Assembly (NCBI RefSeq): GCF_000527035.1
Contig: NZ_AZUK01000001.1
Location: 372,001-436,000, forward strand
From: Tolumonas lignilytica
Lineage (GTDB): Bacteria; Pseudomonadota; Gammaproteobacteria; Enterobacterales; Aeromonadaceae
Length of the DNA: 64,000 nucleotides
Reading direction: 5' to 3'
Within the stretch, counting starts at the first letter, position 1; every line of letters begins with the position of its first letter. The notes under the pieces were generated by a model that did not search any database, was not told where the DNA came from, and was given only the letters and a program-made list of their open reading frames with translations. Shown in pieces: positions 41,887 to 50,064 of the stretch. The translations under genes were made by a program, and so were the position numbers.

Positions 41887-41913
41887 CTCAATCAAAAGCG
41901 CTAATTGCCGATA
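41887..41913 (+). promoter_or_regulatory. Sigma-28 (FliA) promoter of the fliK-like gene
   Basis: -35 TCAA (41887-41890), 15-bp spacer, -10 GCCGATAT (41906-41913). This matches TAAA-N15-GCCGATAA at 10 of 12 positions and lies 60 bp before the start codon. The sigma-28 gene fliA is in this window. Confidence 0.72.
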
Positions 41914-41972
41914 TGATGAAGAAGTATGCCAGTACACATCCATTCATTCAAAAGAAATGACATTAAACCAAT

Positions 41973-44240
41973 ATGCCGGATGATAAATTCAACAACACAG
42001 ATCGATTTAATCCAGAATTTCATCCTGCCAATGGAGGTATTGGTGTTTTATCCAATCCCGACATCTCAACAGCACAAATGCGAGATAGTAGCCTTACCGC
42101 ATTAAGTGACCGTTACAAAGCGACACAAGAATTATTGACCCAAATAAGCCGCCTACAAGGTCGGCTGCCTCCTGAGATCGATCAGAAATTACAGTCTTTG
42201 TTACAGCAGTTAACTAAAGAATGGAATACGCTTGGCGAATCGCTATCAGCAAATAATACGCAGCAAGCACCGCAAACAGACACCAGTAGTAACAATGCAG
42301 CCTTAACAACCAATCAACAACTCCCTCTGCGTCAATTGGCTTCATTACTGAGTCAGCAATCCTTGACGACGTTACCTGCAGAGTTAAAAACGAATACAAT
42401 TCAGCAAAGCTCTACTGATGTTCTTTTTACCAACTTAACCAAACTCATTCAGCTACAACCGAGTGAATGGCAGTTAAATAACCCTTTAGGGAAAAGTCTG
42501 CTGAACTGGTTATTACAATCACAATTAGCTATAAAATCAGATAATTGGTCAACATTGCCCCAGCAAACCAAGTCCCAGTTGCTTCAATCAGGGATCGTGC
42601 CCCCCTTGACTGTTGTTTCCGTATCTCAACGCCAATTTATTCAACAATTAACGTCACAAATCTTTGGGCTGCTGATACAACAAAAAAAACAGCAAGCAGC
42701 TATTACATCGTTGAATGCCAAACCGGACAACATACTCACAAACCAACTTCAAGAGGGAAATACCCTCCCGAGTTCACCAGACAGCGGGAAAAACGATATC
42801 AGTAACACTGTAAGAGCTTATGTTCAGCAATTATCAGACCTAAACAAAAGCCTGCCACCATCAGTAAAAGACCTCGTCAAACAAATAGCGCAGTCCTTGG
42901 ATTCTTTACTCAATGAGAATTCAAAATCCACCGATATGCTGAAAACCCTACTGAAAAATCCACTCATTGATGTACTGAATCAACGCAGTACAAAAACAGA
43001 ATTTATAGACTCCCCCCGTTTACAACAGTTTCTTGATAGTATTCTTTCTCAGACAGCGATAAAACCAACCACCAATGTACAAGCAAAACAAATCATTACC
43101 GACATAAATGCACTTCCCATTGCGGGGCAGCCTGTGGGAAGTGAAAACATTATCCCTGAGATGTCATCACTGAAAATTGAAAACACATGGGGACGTTTAT
43201 TACTGCAACTGATTAGCCCACAAATATTTAAATCACCGGAAATCTCATCATCAATAAAAGATGCATTGGCTCAACAGAGCTGGACACCAAACAACGAAGA
43301 CGAGCAATCTCAGTTCCAAACTGATATCTCCAAGTTGAAAAACATTACTGCAGATTTCGTTCAAGAGTTAAATACTGCGCTGACAAAATTTTCATCCCTC
43401 AATAGCAATACTATTGTTGTCTCAGGAAGCGAAAACATCACGGCCATTCAGGCAATGACTCGAGATAAAGGTTCTGTAAGTACAGAATCGCTACAACTCT
43501 TACTAACCACATTACGGCAAGCACAACTAGGTTCTGCTTTAGCAACAGACAACCATCTGCAAACGACGCTGTCACAGCTTATCGCACAATTATCCACTCC
43601 ATTAACTAAAAGCGAAGATATCCATGCGTGGCTTCAGTTCTTGTTGAAACCTCTCGATAGTGACAGTACTTATACTAAATCACTACAAAAATTCATGTTT
43701 CAACTGCTTCAAGCCAGAGAAAATAATGGAGCTAGTACAGAACAAAACACGCTCTCTTCATTCGATATACTTCAATCAAAAGAACAGCTTACAGGGTTAG
43801 ATAAACTCGTTGATCAAACATTGGGATTGTTCAAATTATCATCGCAACCAATGCCCCAAGATCAAATAGTCCAGACATCCGGTTTGCAGATCCCAATCCC
43901 TCCCAGAGCGGAACAAGAAGAGTTTGGTAGTTTAAATTTACAAAGAAATACCAAAGATGATCCTGAAAAAGGCTGGAACATATCTCTGTATCTAGAACCG
44001 GCAAAACTAGGTTCAATACGATTTCAAGCCCGTATTGCTTTACCTGAAGTCACATTGTCTATCGTTGCAGAAAAAGCCAGCACAGTTACCCTGATAAAAC
44101 AAACCTATCCATTATTAGAACAGCGTTTCCAGCAATTAGGGTTGACACCTAAAACACTGCAAATTCGTCAAGGGAAAACACGGCCAGAAACATCCCCCGA
44201 ATCTTCACTGCCTAATTCAGGCATTTCAATCACGGTTTGA
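41973..44240 (+). CDS. fliK: Flagellar hook-length control protein, FliK-like
   Basis: A 755-residue protein of low complexity for most of its length (rich in Gln, Ser, Thr, Leu), consistent with the molecular ruler of FliK. The C-terminal domain (about 660-735) has KGWNISLYLEPAKLGSIRFQARIALPEVTLSIVAEKASTVTLIKQTYPLLEQRFQQLGL, the Flg_hook domain that signals FlhB to switch from hook to filament export. It is longer than E. coli FliK (405) and lies away from the fliEFGHIJK block, so it may be a second FliK-type protein. Four bases separate it from the FlhB-like gene. No good ribosome-binding site is seen before 41973. Confidence 0.75.
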   Translation: MPDDKFNNTDRFNPEFHPANGGIGVLSNPDISTAQMRDSSLTALSDRYKATQELLTQISRLQGRLPPEIDQKLQSLLQQLTKEWNTLGESLSANNTQQAPQTDTSSNNAALTTNQQLPLRQLASLLSQQSLTTLPAELKTNTIQQSSTDVLFTNLTKLIQLQPSEWQLNNPLGKSLLNWLLQSQLAIKSDNWSTLPQQTKSQLLQSGIVPPLTVVSVSQRQFIQQLTSQIFGLLIQQKKQQAAITSLNAKPDNILTNQLQEGNTLPSSPDSGKNDISNTVRAYVQQLSDLNKSLPPSVKDLVKQIAQSLDSLLNENSKSTDMLKTLLKNPLIDVLNQRSTKTEFIDSPRLQQFLDSILSQTAIKPTTNVQAKQIITDINALPIAGQPVGSENIIPEMSSLKIENTWGRLLLQLISPQIFKSPEISSSIKDALAQQSWTPNNEDEQSQFQTDISKLKNITADFVQELNTALTKFSSLNSNTIVVSGSENITAIQAMTRDKGSVSTESLQLLLTTLRQAQLGSALATDNHLQTTLSQLIAQLSTPLTKSEDIHAWLQFLLKPLDSDSTYTKSLQKFMFQLLQARENNGASTEQNTLSSFDILQSKEQLTGLDKLVDQTLGLFKLSSQPMPQDQIVQTSGLQIPIPPRAEQEEFGSLNLQRNTKDDPEKGWNISLYLEPAKLGSIRFQARIALPEVTLSIVAEKASTVTLIKQTYPLLEQRFQQLGLTPKTLQIRQGKTRPETSPESSLPNSGISITV

Positions 44241-44243
44241 GCA

Positions 44244-44549
44244 ATGAATAAACCAAAAGATATCATCGGCCTAACGTATGATGGACAGACAACACCCTCA
44301 GTTAGCCACAAAGCAAGCGGTTCAGTAGCAGAACAAATCTTAAAATTGGCAGAAAAGCAGGGATTATATATTCACCAGGATCCTGAATTATTGGAAAGGT
44401 TGTCTGTTTTGCAGGATGGTGACCCAATACCTCCGGCATTATTTGTCATAATTGCGGAGATACTGGCTTATTCATATGTTTTACAAGGGAAAACGCCAGA
44501 ACATTGGCGCCGTCCAGATGGTAGTACGGGGATAAATGTTCGCAGCTAA
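44244..44549 (+). CDS. FlhB C-terminal domain homologue
   Basis: A 101-residue protein matching only the cytoplasmic C-terminal part of FlhB/EscU export-switch proteins (often called FhlB), without membrane domain. Alignable features are IIGLTYDGQTTPSVSHKASGSVAEQILKLAEKQGLYIHQDPELLERLSVLQDGDPIPPALFVIIAEILAYSYVL. It lacks the NPTH autocleavage motif because that precedes this segment. It follows the fliK-like gene by four bases, and the two are likely co-expressed from the sigma-28 promoter. Its precise role in export switching is unclear. Confidence 0.85.
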   Translation: MNKPKDIIGLTYDGQTTPSVSHKASGSVAEQILKLAEKQGLYIHQDPELLERLSVLQDGDPIPPALFVIIAEILAYSYVLQGKTPEHWRRPDGSTGINVRS

Positions 44550-44550
44550 T

Positions 44551-44967
44551 TTAAACAGCTCGGTGTTTGTGTAATGAGATAAGAAGCTCTGCTTCTGCTT
44601 TAGGCAACTCACATTCCGTCATGATCTCTTCTACACCAGCACCAAGCTCCACCATTTTCACAGCTCGGCTATATAGTTTGTTTTCTGGTGCTTGTATGCT
44701 CATTTCTTGTTGGACTTCGTCCAGAGCAACCAATCGCCGCTCCAATTCAATGAGCTTTTGACCAGCCCCAATGGACACGGATTGAAGTTCGCCAAATTTC
44801 TTTTTATTACTATCACGCGATTTAATCAGTTCTTTGACAATAAGCTCCATCGCATTTTGTACACGATAAAGCTTACGGATATGAACAGCCGCAATACCTA
44901 ACGCTATAGCCATGACTAAAGTCACAGCAAGTAAAGAAATAAGCCAAGGTTGTGATAAATAATCCAT
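44551..44967 (-). CDS. DUF2802 family protein
   Basis: A 138-residue protein of the DUF2802 family that sits next to cheW at the end of polar flagellar/chemotaxis operons in Pseudomonas and Vibrio. One N-terminal membrane helix (WLISLLAVTLVMAIALGIAAVHI, about 8-30), a coiled coil (KELIKSRDSNKKKFGELQ...LIELERRLVALDEVQQEM), and a C-terminal region (LYSRAVKMVELGAGVEEIMTECELPKAEAELLISLHKH) that resembles a small helix-turn-helix. Function unknown. Last gene of the minus-strand cluster. Confidence 0.82.
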   Translation of the reverse strand: MDYLSQPWLISLLAVTLVMAIALGIAAVHIRKLYRVQNAMELIVKELIKSRDSNKKKFGELQSVSIGAGQKLIELERRLVALDEVQQEMSIQAPENKLYSRAVKMVELGAGVEEIMTECELPKAEAELLISLHKHRAV

Positions 44968-45041
44968 TTTTAAATACCGTTACTGTTTCACAACCCGCTT
45001 TATACACAAAAAAAGTTAAATACTCATCCTAAAGATAGGAA

Positions 45042-45530
45042 TTAAAGCATACTGAGTTCGCCCCACTCTTCATCGGTCAATAATTTATTCAAATCGACCA
45101 ATATCAGCAGTTCACCATCACGATTGCTTACACCTTGAATAAACTTAGAGCTTTCCTCTGTTCCAACACTCGGTGCAGTATCAATTTCAGAAGAACGCAG
45201 ATATACCACTTCCGCAACACTATCAACCAAAATACCGATGACTTGTTTTTCTGCCTCAATAATCACAATGCGTGAGTTATCAGTGATTTCAGCAGGCTCC
45301 AGACCGAAACGTGAACGGGTATCGATAACGGTAACAACATTGCCACGCAGATTAATAATGCCTAATACAAAGTCAGGAGCTCCTGGCACGGGTGCAATCT
45401 CGGTATAACGAAGCACTTCCTGCACCTGCATAACGTTAATACCGTAAGTTTCCCGGTCTAACTGAAAAGTGACCCACTGCAGGACTTCATCTTCGGCAAT
45501 ATTCTGAGCCAAATTTCTCTTTTGATTCAT
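45042..45530 (-). CDS. cheW: Chemotaxis coupling protein CheW
   Basis: A 162-residue CheW that links chemoreceptors to CheA. The SH3-like two-lobe fold shows as LQWVTFQLDRETYGINVMQVQEVLRY, IAPVPGAPDFVLGIINLRGNVVTVIDTRSRFG and VIGILVDSVAEVVYLRSSEI, ending with DLNKLL. Position after parP-parC matches the conserved order in vibrios and pseudomonads. Confidence 0.95.
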   Translation of the reverse strand: MNQKRNLAQNIAEDEVLQWVTFQLDRETYGINVMQVQEVLRYTEIAPVPGAPDFVLGIINLRGNVVTVIDTRSRFGLEPAEITDNSRIVIIEAEKQVIGILVDSVAEVVYLRSSEIDTAPSVGTEESSKFIQGVSNRDGELLILVDLNKLLTDEEWGELSML

Positions 45531-45598
45531 GGTGTTCTTCCTTTCTCGCTAATTCAGCTTACCCATTAAAACTAGCAATAATATGCCAATCTCGCGAG

Positions 45599-46342
45599 TT
45601 ACTGGCCATCAATATTCACGCCATGTTGTAATAGTGTGAGCAACTCCTGAACATGCAATAACGCACACATTTTATCTTTTACCATTCCAGCCAGCCAAGG
45701 ACGCTTACCGGGTTTATCACGCCATTTGATCTGGTCATAGTGTAAAGTCTCGGTACCAATCAGCCGATGACATTCAATGCCCCAACGACTTTCACCTAAC
45801 ATGATCAGATATTGGTAAGCCTCGTTATTCGTTTGTCCTGGCATAAACCACGTCGTACTATCAACCACATTGAGTTGTGACTCCCGATGAGTCATTACCC
45901 CAGCAAACCATTCTGGCTTACCAAAAAGCGGAGTTACCTTTTCTAGTTGATGAATCCCGCCTAGATCTGTTAATGGCACTGCAAACGTGATCCCTGAGAC
46001 GACAAAAAACAGAGCCGGGAATTCTTTCTCGGGTGTAATATTTTTCCATTCTGGAACTGATTGCTCAGCTTTTTCTTCAACTGGGACTTCTACAGCCACA
46101 GGCTGCTGAACGGCGACATCAATTGTCTCACTGACTGTAGATAACAATTGATCTAACTGCTGAGTACGCTCTTTCGTTACTACAGCTGACTCAATAACTG
46201 GCAATTCCGGCTCAACAACTCTGGCTGGCTGAACCGCTAATGGCATGTCAATATGCTCCGGTTTGATATCCGAAGCACCAACATCATTCAGCAAGGACTG
46301 AAAGTAATCATGCATCGCTTTCGCTTGGGAAGCCTGACTCAT
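45599..46342 (-). CDS. parP: Polar chemotaxis array protein ParP (CheW-domain)
   Basis: A 247-residue protein with a short conserved N-terminal helix (SQASQAKAMHDYFQSLLND), a variable Pro/Glu/Val-rich linker (about 30-105) and a C-terminal CheW-like domain (LFFVVSGITFAVPLTDLGGIHQLEKVTPLFGKPEWFAGVMTHRESQLNVVD). In Vibrio, ParP binds CheA and ParC and holds the array at the pole. It starts in a four-base overlap with parC and precedes cheW. The name rests on this context and domain order. Confidence 0.83.
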   Translation of the reverse strand: MSQASQAKAMHDYFQSLLNDVGASDIKPEHIDMPLAVQPARVVEPELPVIESAVVTKERTQQLDQLLSTVSETIDVAVQQPVAVEVPVEEKAEQSVPEWKNITPEKEFPALFFVVSGITFAVPLTDLGGIHQLEKVTPLFGKPEWFAGVMTHRESQLNVVDSTTWFMPGQTNNEAYQYLIMLGESRWGIECHRLIGTETLHYDQIKWRDKPGKRPWLAGMVKDKMCALLHVQELLTLLQHGVNIDGQ

Positions 46343-47133
46343 ATTTTGCTTTCTTCCTCACATTTTTTATCCAGTTGCTGAACATAACTCAGCAAACTGG
46401 CATAAGACTGAGCTCCACGGCTGTCGGGAGCATATAGAGATAATGGTATATGCTGCAAACTGGCATCGCGGAATTTAGTATCCACAGGAATAACCGCACT
46501 CCAGACACTAGTACCATATACTTCCTTGATTGCATCCAAAGTTTGAAGAGACGCCTTCGTCCTGCGATCAAACATTGTCGGAACAATCGTATATCTGAAT
46601 CCACCCGGACGAGAGCGTTGCATTAATGTGAATGTTTTGATCATCCGCTCAAGGCCTTTTTGTGCCAAAAACTCTGTTTGCACAGGGACAATCACTCGAT
46701 CACTCGCCGCCATGGCATTCACCATCATGACACCAAGGACTGGGGGACTATCAATTAATACATAATCATATAAATCTTTTACGCTTTGTAGTGCCCGACT
46801 CAGCACCAATCCCATTCCTTCTTTATCGCCCAGCGTCCGATCCAACGTCGCCAATGTAATAGAGCCAGGAATCAAAGAAATGTTTTCAAAACTGGTTTTC
46901 AACGTCAATCGACTAACGAGCCCTTTGCTTTGTCTGGGTGCTTTAAATAACTCGTACAATGTGCCAAACAACTCGTCTGAATCATAACCCATGTAACTGG
47001 TTAGTGAGGCATGCGGGTCTGTATCGATCAATAACACTCGCTTGCCTTGTTGAGACAACCAACCAGCCAGTGTTACCACCGTCGTGGTTTTACCAACCCC
47101 ACCTTTTTGATTCGCAATTGCCCAAACAATCAC
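46339..47133 (-). CDS. parC: ParA-like ATPase ParC for polar chemotaxis arrays
   Basis: A 264-residue ParA/MinD-family ATPase. Deviant Walker A KGGVGKTTTVVTLAGWL (10-26), Walker A' LIDTDPHASLTSYMGY, Walker B VLIDSPPVLGVM. Similar to Vibrio ParC, which directs chemotaxis arrays to the flagellated pole and segregates them at division. Between motD and parP, as in Vibrio. This is not topoisomerase IV subunit ParC. A housekeeping plasmid-type ParA is unlikely because no parB is adjacent. Confidence 0.88.
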   Translation of the reverse strand: MIVWAIANQKGGVGKTTTVVTLAGWLSQQGKRVLLIDTDPHASLTSYMGYDSDELFGTLYELFKAPRQSKGLVSRLTLKTSFENISLIPGSITLATLDRTLGDKEGMGLVLSRALQSVKDLYDYVLIDSPPVLGVMMVNAMAASDRVIVPVQTEFLAQKGLERMIKTFTLMQRSRPGGFRYTIVPTMFDRRTKASLQTLDAIKEVYGTSVWSAVIPVDTKFRDASLQHIPLSLYAPDSRGAQSYASLLSYVQQLDKKCEEESKI

Positions 47134-47142
47134 AATAAGCCC

Positions 47143-48177
47143 CTATCGACGTTCAACTCTAAAGCGACCATCCGGCAATTGAATAACCTTCAGTTTATCC
47201 GTATCAACCGTTGGAGCCTGTGTAGAATTACCTGTTGTAGCGACAGGAGCAATAACCTCCAATGGCTTCACTTCCCGTACATAACGAGATATCGCAATAG
47301 CCACTTTTCGGTTTCGTTGTCGCCCTTCTTCTGTTGAATTAGAAACAAACGGTGAATATTCGCCATACGCTTCGATGGCCATTCGTTCTGGAATGATACC
47401 GTCATGCTGTAATGCCACCAAAACAGCCTCTGCCCGCTTGGCCGACAACTCCCAATTGGATGCATAAAGCTCGGGCGTCGTTGGTGTGTTATCAGTATAG
47501 CCACGGACTCGAACATAGTTGTTCATCGGTTTAAGAATAGAAGCTATTTTGTTAACAACAGGCAAAGAGCGTTTCAATAAAGTAGCACTCCCAGCAGGAA
47601 AAACTAAATCTGAATTCAGCTCTATCGTCAGCCATTCTTCACTTTCCTGAAAACTGACAGAACCTTGTGCTATTTGCTGTTGTAATGCACTACGTAATTC
47701 TTGGCGAACTTTATCAAAAGGAGCACCAGAGCTGTTATCGCCGACTTGGGCTGCAATCGATGTTTGTCGAGGATTAGTTGCGCCCGGGCTATTTTGTTCA
47801 CCTTTCATTTTACTTGAAGGCTGGGGAACAGTAGTTGATGCACCAATATCCATGACGCCACCGCCCCCTTGTGTAGGAGCCTGAACGAGCATAGATGGTT
47901 TACTGGCTGGAATTGAGACCTCTTTCGAGGATTCTCCACTACTCATCACATTGGGGCTAGCATTCATCACAGCACTACCCGGGCTGGGAGAAATATATCC
48001 CATATCTGTGAATGATTGAATCAACCCCATAACCAATTGTTTAGATTCAGTTTGTTTGGCTGTTGCAAACGCATATAAGACGACAAAAAGCGCAAAAAGA
48101 AGCGTCAATAAATCAGCATAAGACACTAACCAACGCTCGTGGTTCTCATGCTCTGCATGCTTCTTCTTTCTGGCCAT
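47143..48177 (-). CDS. motD: Flagellar motor stator protein MotD (MotB-like)
   Basis: A 344-residue stator B subunit. N-terminal basic stretch, then one membrane helix with the proton-binding Asp in WLVSYADLLTLLFALFVVLYAF (Asp22). A long Ser/Pro/Gly linker follows (about 65-165), and the C-terminal OmpA-like peptidoglycan-binding domain has VFPAGSATL, VRVRGYTDNTPT and NWELSAKRAEAVLVALQHDGI...GEYSPFVSNSTEEGRQRNRKVAIAI. Pairs with MotC, whose stop overlaps its start by one base. Confidence 0.9.
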   Translation of the reverse strand: MARKKKHAEHENHERWLVSYADLLTLLFALFVVLYAFATAKQTESKQLVMGLIQSFTDMGYISPSPGSAVMNASPNVMSSGESSKEVSIPASKPSMLVQAPTQGGGGVMDIGASTTVPQPSSKMKGEQNSPGATNPRQTSIAAQVGDNSSGAPFDKVRQELRSALQQQIAQGSVSFQESEEWLTIELNSDLVFPAGSATLLKRSLPVVNKIASILKPMNNYVRVRGYTDNTPTTPELYASNWELSAKRAEAVLVALQHDGIIPERMAIEAYGEYSPFVSNSTEEGRQRNRKVAIAISRYVREVKPLEVIAPVATTGNSTQAPTVDTDKLKVIQLPDGRFRVERR

Positions 48178-48917
48178 TAATGATGCGCCTCTGTGTAAAC
48201 TTCCATTCTGCGTTTCAGTTGCAACGCATTCTCGCCACTAGCAATAGACAAAATACCTTCCAGAATCATATTCTTATAAAAGCCAACATCATGAGCGATA
48301 CCTTTAAAGCGGTTACCCGTTGGAAGGAAAATGATGTTACAGGCACCTACACCATATACAGTTGCCACAAACGCAACAGCAATTGCCGGACCGAGCTTAT
48401 CTGGTTGATCCAACAAGCCCATTGCATGGATCAGTCCTAATACCGCACCCAAAATCCCCATTGTAGGTGCATAACCACCTAACGCTTCAAAAACCTTAGC
48501 GGATTGTTCAAGTTCATGTTGTTCAAATTCAATCTCGTTTTCGAGAAGATGCACCACTTGTTCTTTATCGACCCCATCAACAACCATTTGAATCCCTTTA
48601 CTCAAAAAAGGCTCATCTATCTTGCTGATTTCATTTTCCAAAGCTAATAGACCTTGCTGACGAGCTAAGGTCGCCATCCCCTCCAATAAAGCAACCTGAG
48701 CAGCAAGATCTTGCATTGGTGGTTTAACCAACCAGCCAAACCGTTTCAGAGCGCCAATAAAAATTTTAAGGGGATACTGAACCATTACACAGCCACAGGT
48801 ACCAGCAATAACGATTAGAAATGCCGGGCCATTGACGAGAGCAGCGGGATGCCCTCCCTCCCAGATCATTGCGGCAAGAATACAGCCAATGGCCCAAAAT
48901 ATACCCAATAAATTCAT
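48177..48917 (-). CDS. motC: Flagellar motor stator protein MotC (MotA-like)
   Basis: A 246-residue stator A subunit with four membrane helices. The cytoplasmic loop carries charged residues typical for torque generation (about 60-150), and the C-terminal pair of helices has YAPTMGILGAVLGLIHAMGLLDQPDKLGPAIAVAFVATVYGVGACNIIFLP with the conserved Pro in the ion path. Encoded in the chemotaxis cluster directly after cheB, as in Pseudomonas motCD, a proton-driven stator set. Confidence 0.9.
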   Translation of the reverse strand: MNLLGIFWAIGCILAAMIWEGGHPAALVNGPAFLIVIAGTCGCVMVQYPLKIFIGALKRFGWLVKPPMQDLAAQVALLEGMATLARQQGLLALENEISKIDEPFLSKGIQMVVDGVDKEQVVHLLENEIEFEQHELEQSAKVFEALGGYAPTMGILGAVLGLIHAMGLLDQPDKLGPAIAVAFVATVYGVGACNIIFLPTGNRFKGIAHDVGFYKNMILEGILSIASGENALQLKRRMEVYTEAHH

Positions 48918-48918
48918 G

Positions 48919-50043
48919 CTATAGCCCTATTTCAATAGAGAGTCGTTGAGCAACACGATCTAGTGGCAAAGATTCTGATGAAATACCGGCTTTTGCTACA
49001 GCCTGTGGCATTCCATAAACAACACAACTGGCTTCATCCTGCGCCCAAATAGTTGCGCCTTGATCCTTGAGTAACCGGGCACCATCACGGCCATCAGCCC
49101 CCATCCCTGTCAGCACAATAGCTAAAACTTTTTCACCATGAGACTTGGCCAGAGAGGCAAAAGTAATATCAACGCAAGGTTTGTAATTAACCTTATCATT
49201 GCCATCAATGATTCGTAATCGAGCTCCAGTTCCTCTGCCTTCAACCAGCATTTGTTTTCCTCCTGGAGCCAGATAAGCACACCCAGGTTTCAGTACGTCG
49301 CCATCGGCCGCCTCTTTGACTGAAATCTTGCATAAGCTATTCAATCGTGCAGCAAAAGCAGTGGTAAAGGTCGATGGCATATGCTGAATCAATAGGATGG
49401 GATAAGGAAAATGAGCAGGCAACTGTGTCAAAATAGTTTGTAATGCAACCGGCCCTCCTGTAGAAGTACCAATCGCTACCAACTGATATGATTTACCCGA
49501 TTTTTTGTAATTAACCGGCGCGGCTGACGCTTTTTCTGGCACAACAGGCTGAGGTCGCAAAGAATTGGCACCACTGCCAATATTACGTGTCAGTGTTGTA
49601 TTGCTTGTTGAAATAGTTGGTGTTCTTGCTGCCGTCATGAATACACGGCGACGAGAAAGAGCTTTGATCCGTTGTTGTAATAAGGTAATGGCTTCTTGCT
49701 TATCCCGTGCAATGTCTTCAAATTTTTTCGGTAAAAAATCCAAAGCTCCTGCATCCAGAGCATCTAATGTCGCTTTAGCCCCAGCCTGAGTTAATGACGA
49801 AAACATCAGAATAGGTGTAGGACATTTTGCCATTATCTCACGCACAGCAGAAATGCCATCTAATACAGGCATTTCAATATCCATCGTGATCACATCAGGT
49901 CGGAGACTTTGCGCTTTCTCAATTGCTTCTTTACCATTAACAGCAGTATCCACTACCTCAAGTAGTGGATCCTGGTTAACGATCTCTGTGACACGGCGCC
50001 GAAAGAAGCTGGAGTCGTCCACAACAAGTACTTTTACTGCCAT
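48919..50043 (-). CDS. cheB: Chemotaxis protein-glutamate methylesterase CheB
   Basis: A 374-residue methylesterase/glutamine deamidase that resets chemoreceptors. The receiver domain (1-120) has the DD pair at 9-10, phospho-Asp55 in [13 protein letters not shown] and Lys in LPKKFEDI. A variable linker follows (about 130-185). The catalytic domain has the Ser in [13 protein letters not shown], His in [17 protein letters not shown] and Asp in [11 protein letters not shown]. It is 21 bp after cheA. No cheR lies in the window. Confidence 0.95.
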   Translation of the reverse strand: MAVKVLVVDDSSFFRRRVTEIVNQDPLLEVVDTAVNGKEAIEKAQSLRPDVITMDIEMPVLDGISAVREIMAKCPTPILMFSSLTQAGAKATLDALDAGALDFLPKKFEDIARDKQEAITLLQQRIKALSRRRVFMTAARTPTISTSNTTLTRNIGSGANSLRPQPVVPEKASAAPVNYKKSGKSYQLVAIGTSTGGPVALQTILTQLPAHFPYPILLIQHMPSTFTTAFAARLNSLCKISVKEAADGDVLKPGCAYLAPGGKQMLVEGRGTGARLRIIDGNDKVNYKPCVDITFASLAKSHGEKVLAIVLTGMGADGRDGARLLKDQGATIWAQDEASCVVYGMPQAVAKAGISSESLPLDRVAQRLSIEIGL

Positions 50044-50064
50044 CTTCTATTTATTATCTCTTTG

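Noticed and set aside
46339-47133. parC as topoisomerase IV subunit or plasmid partition ATPase
   Set aside because: Motifs are those of a MinD/ParA ATPase, and its neighbours are chemotaxis genes without parB.
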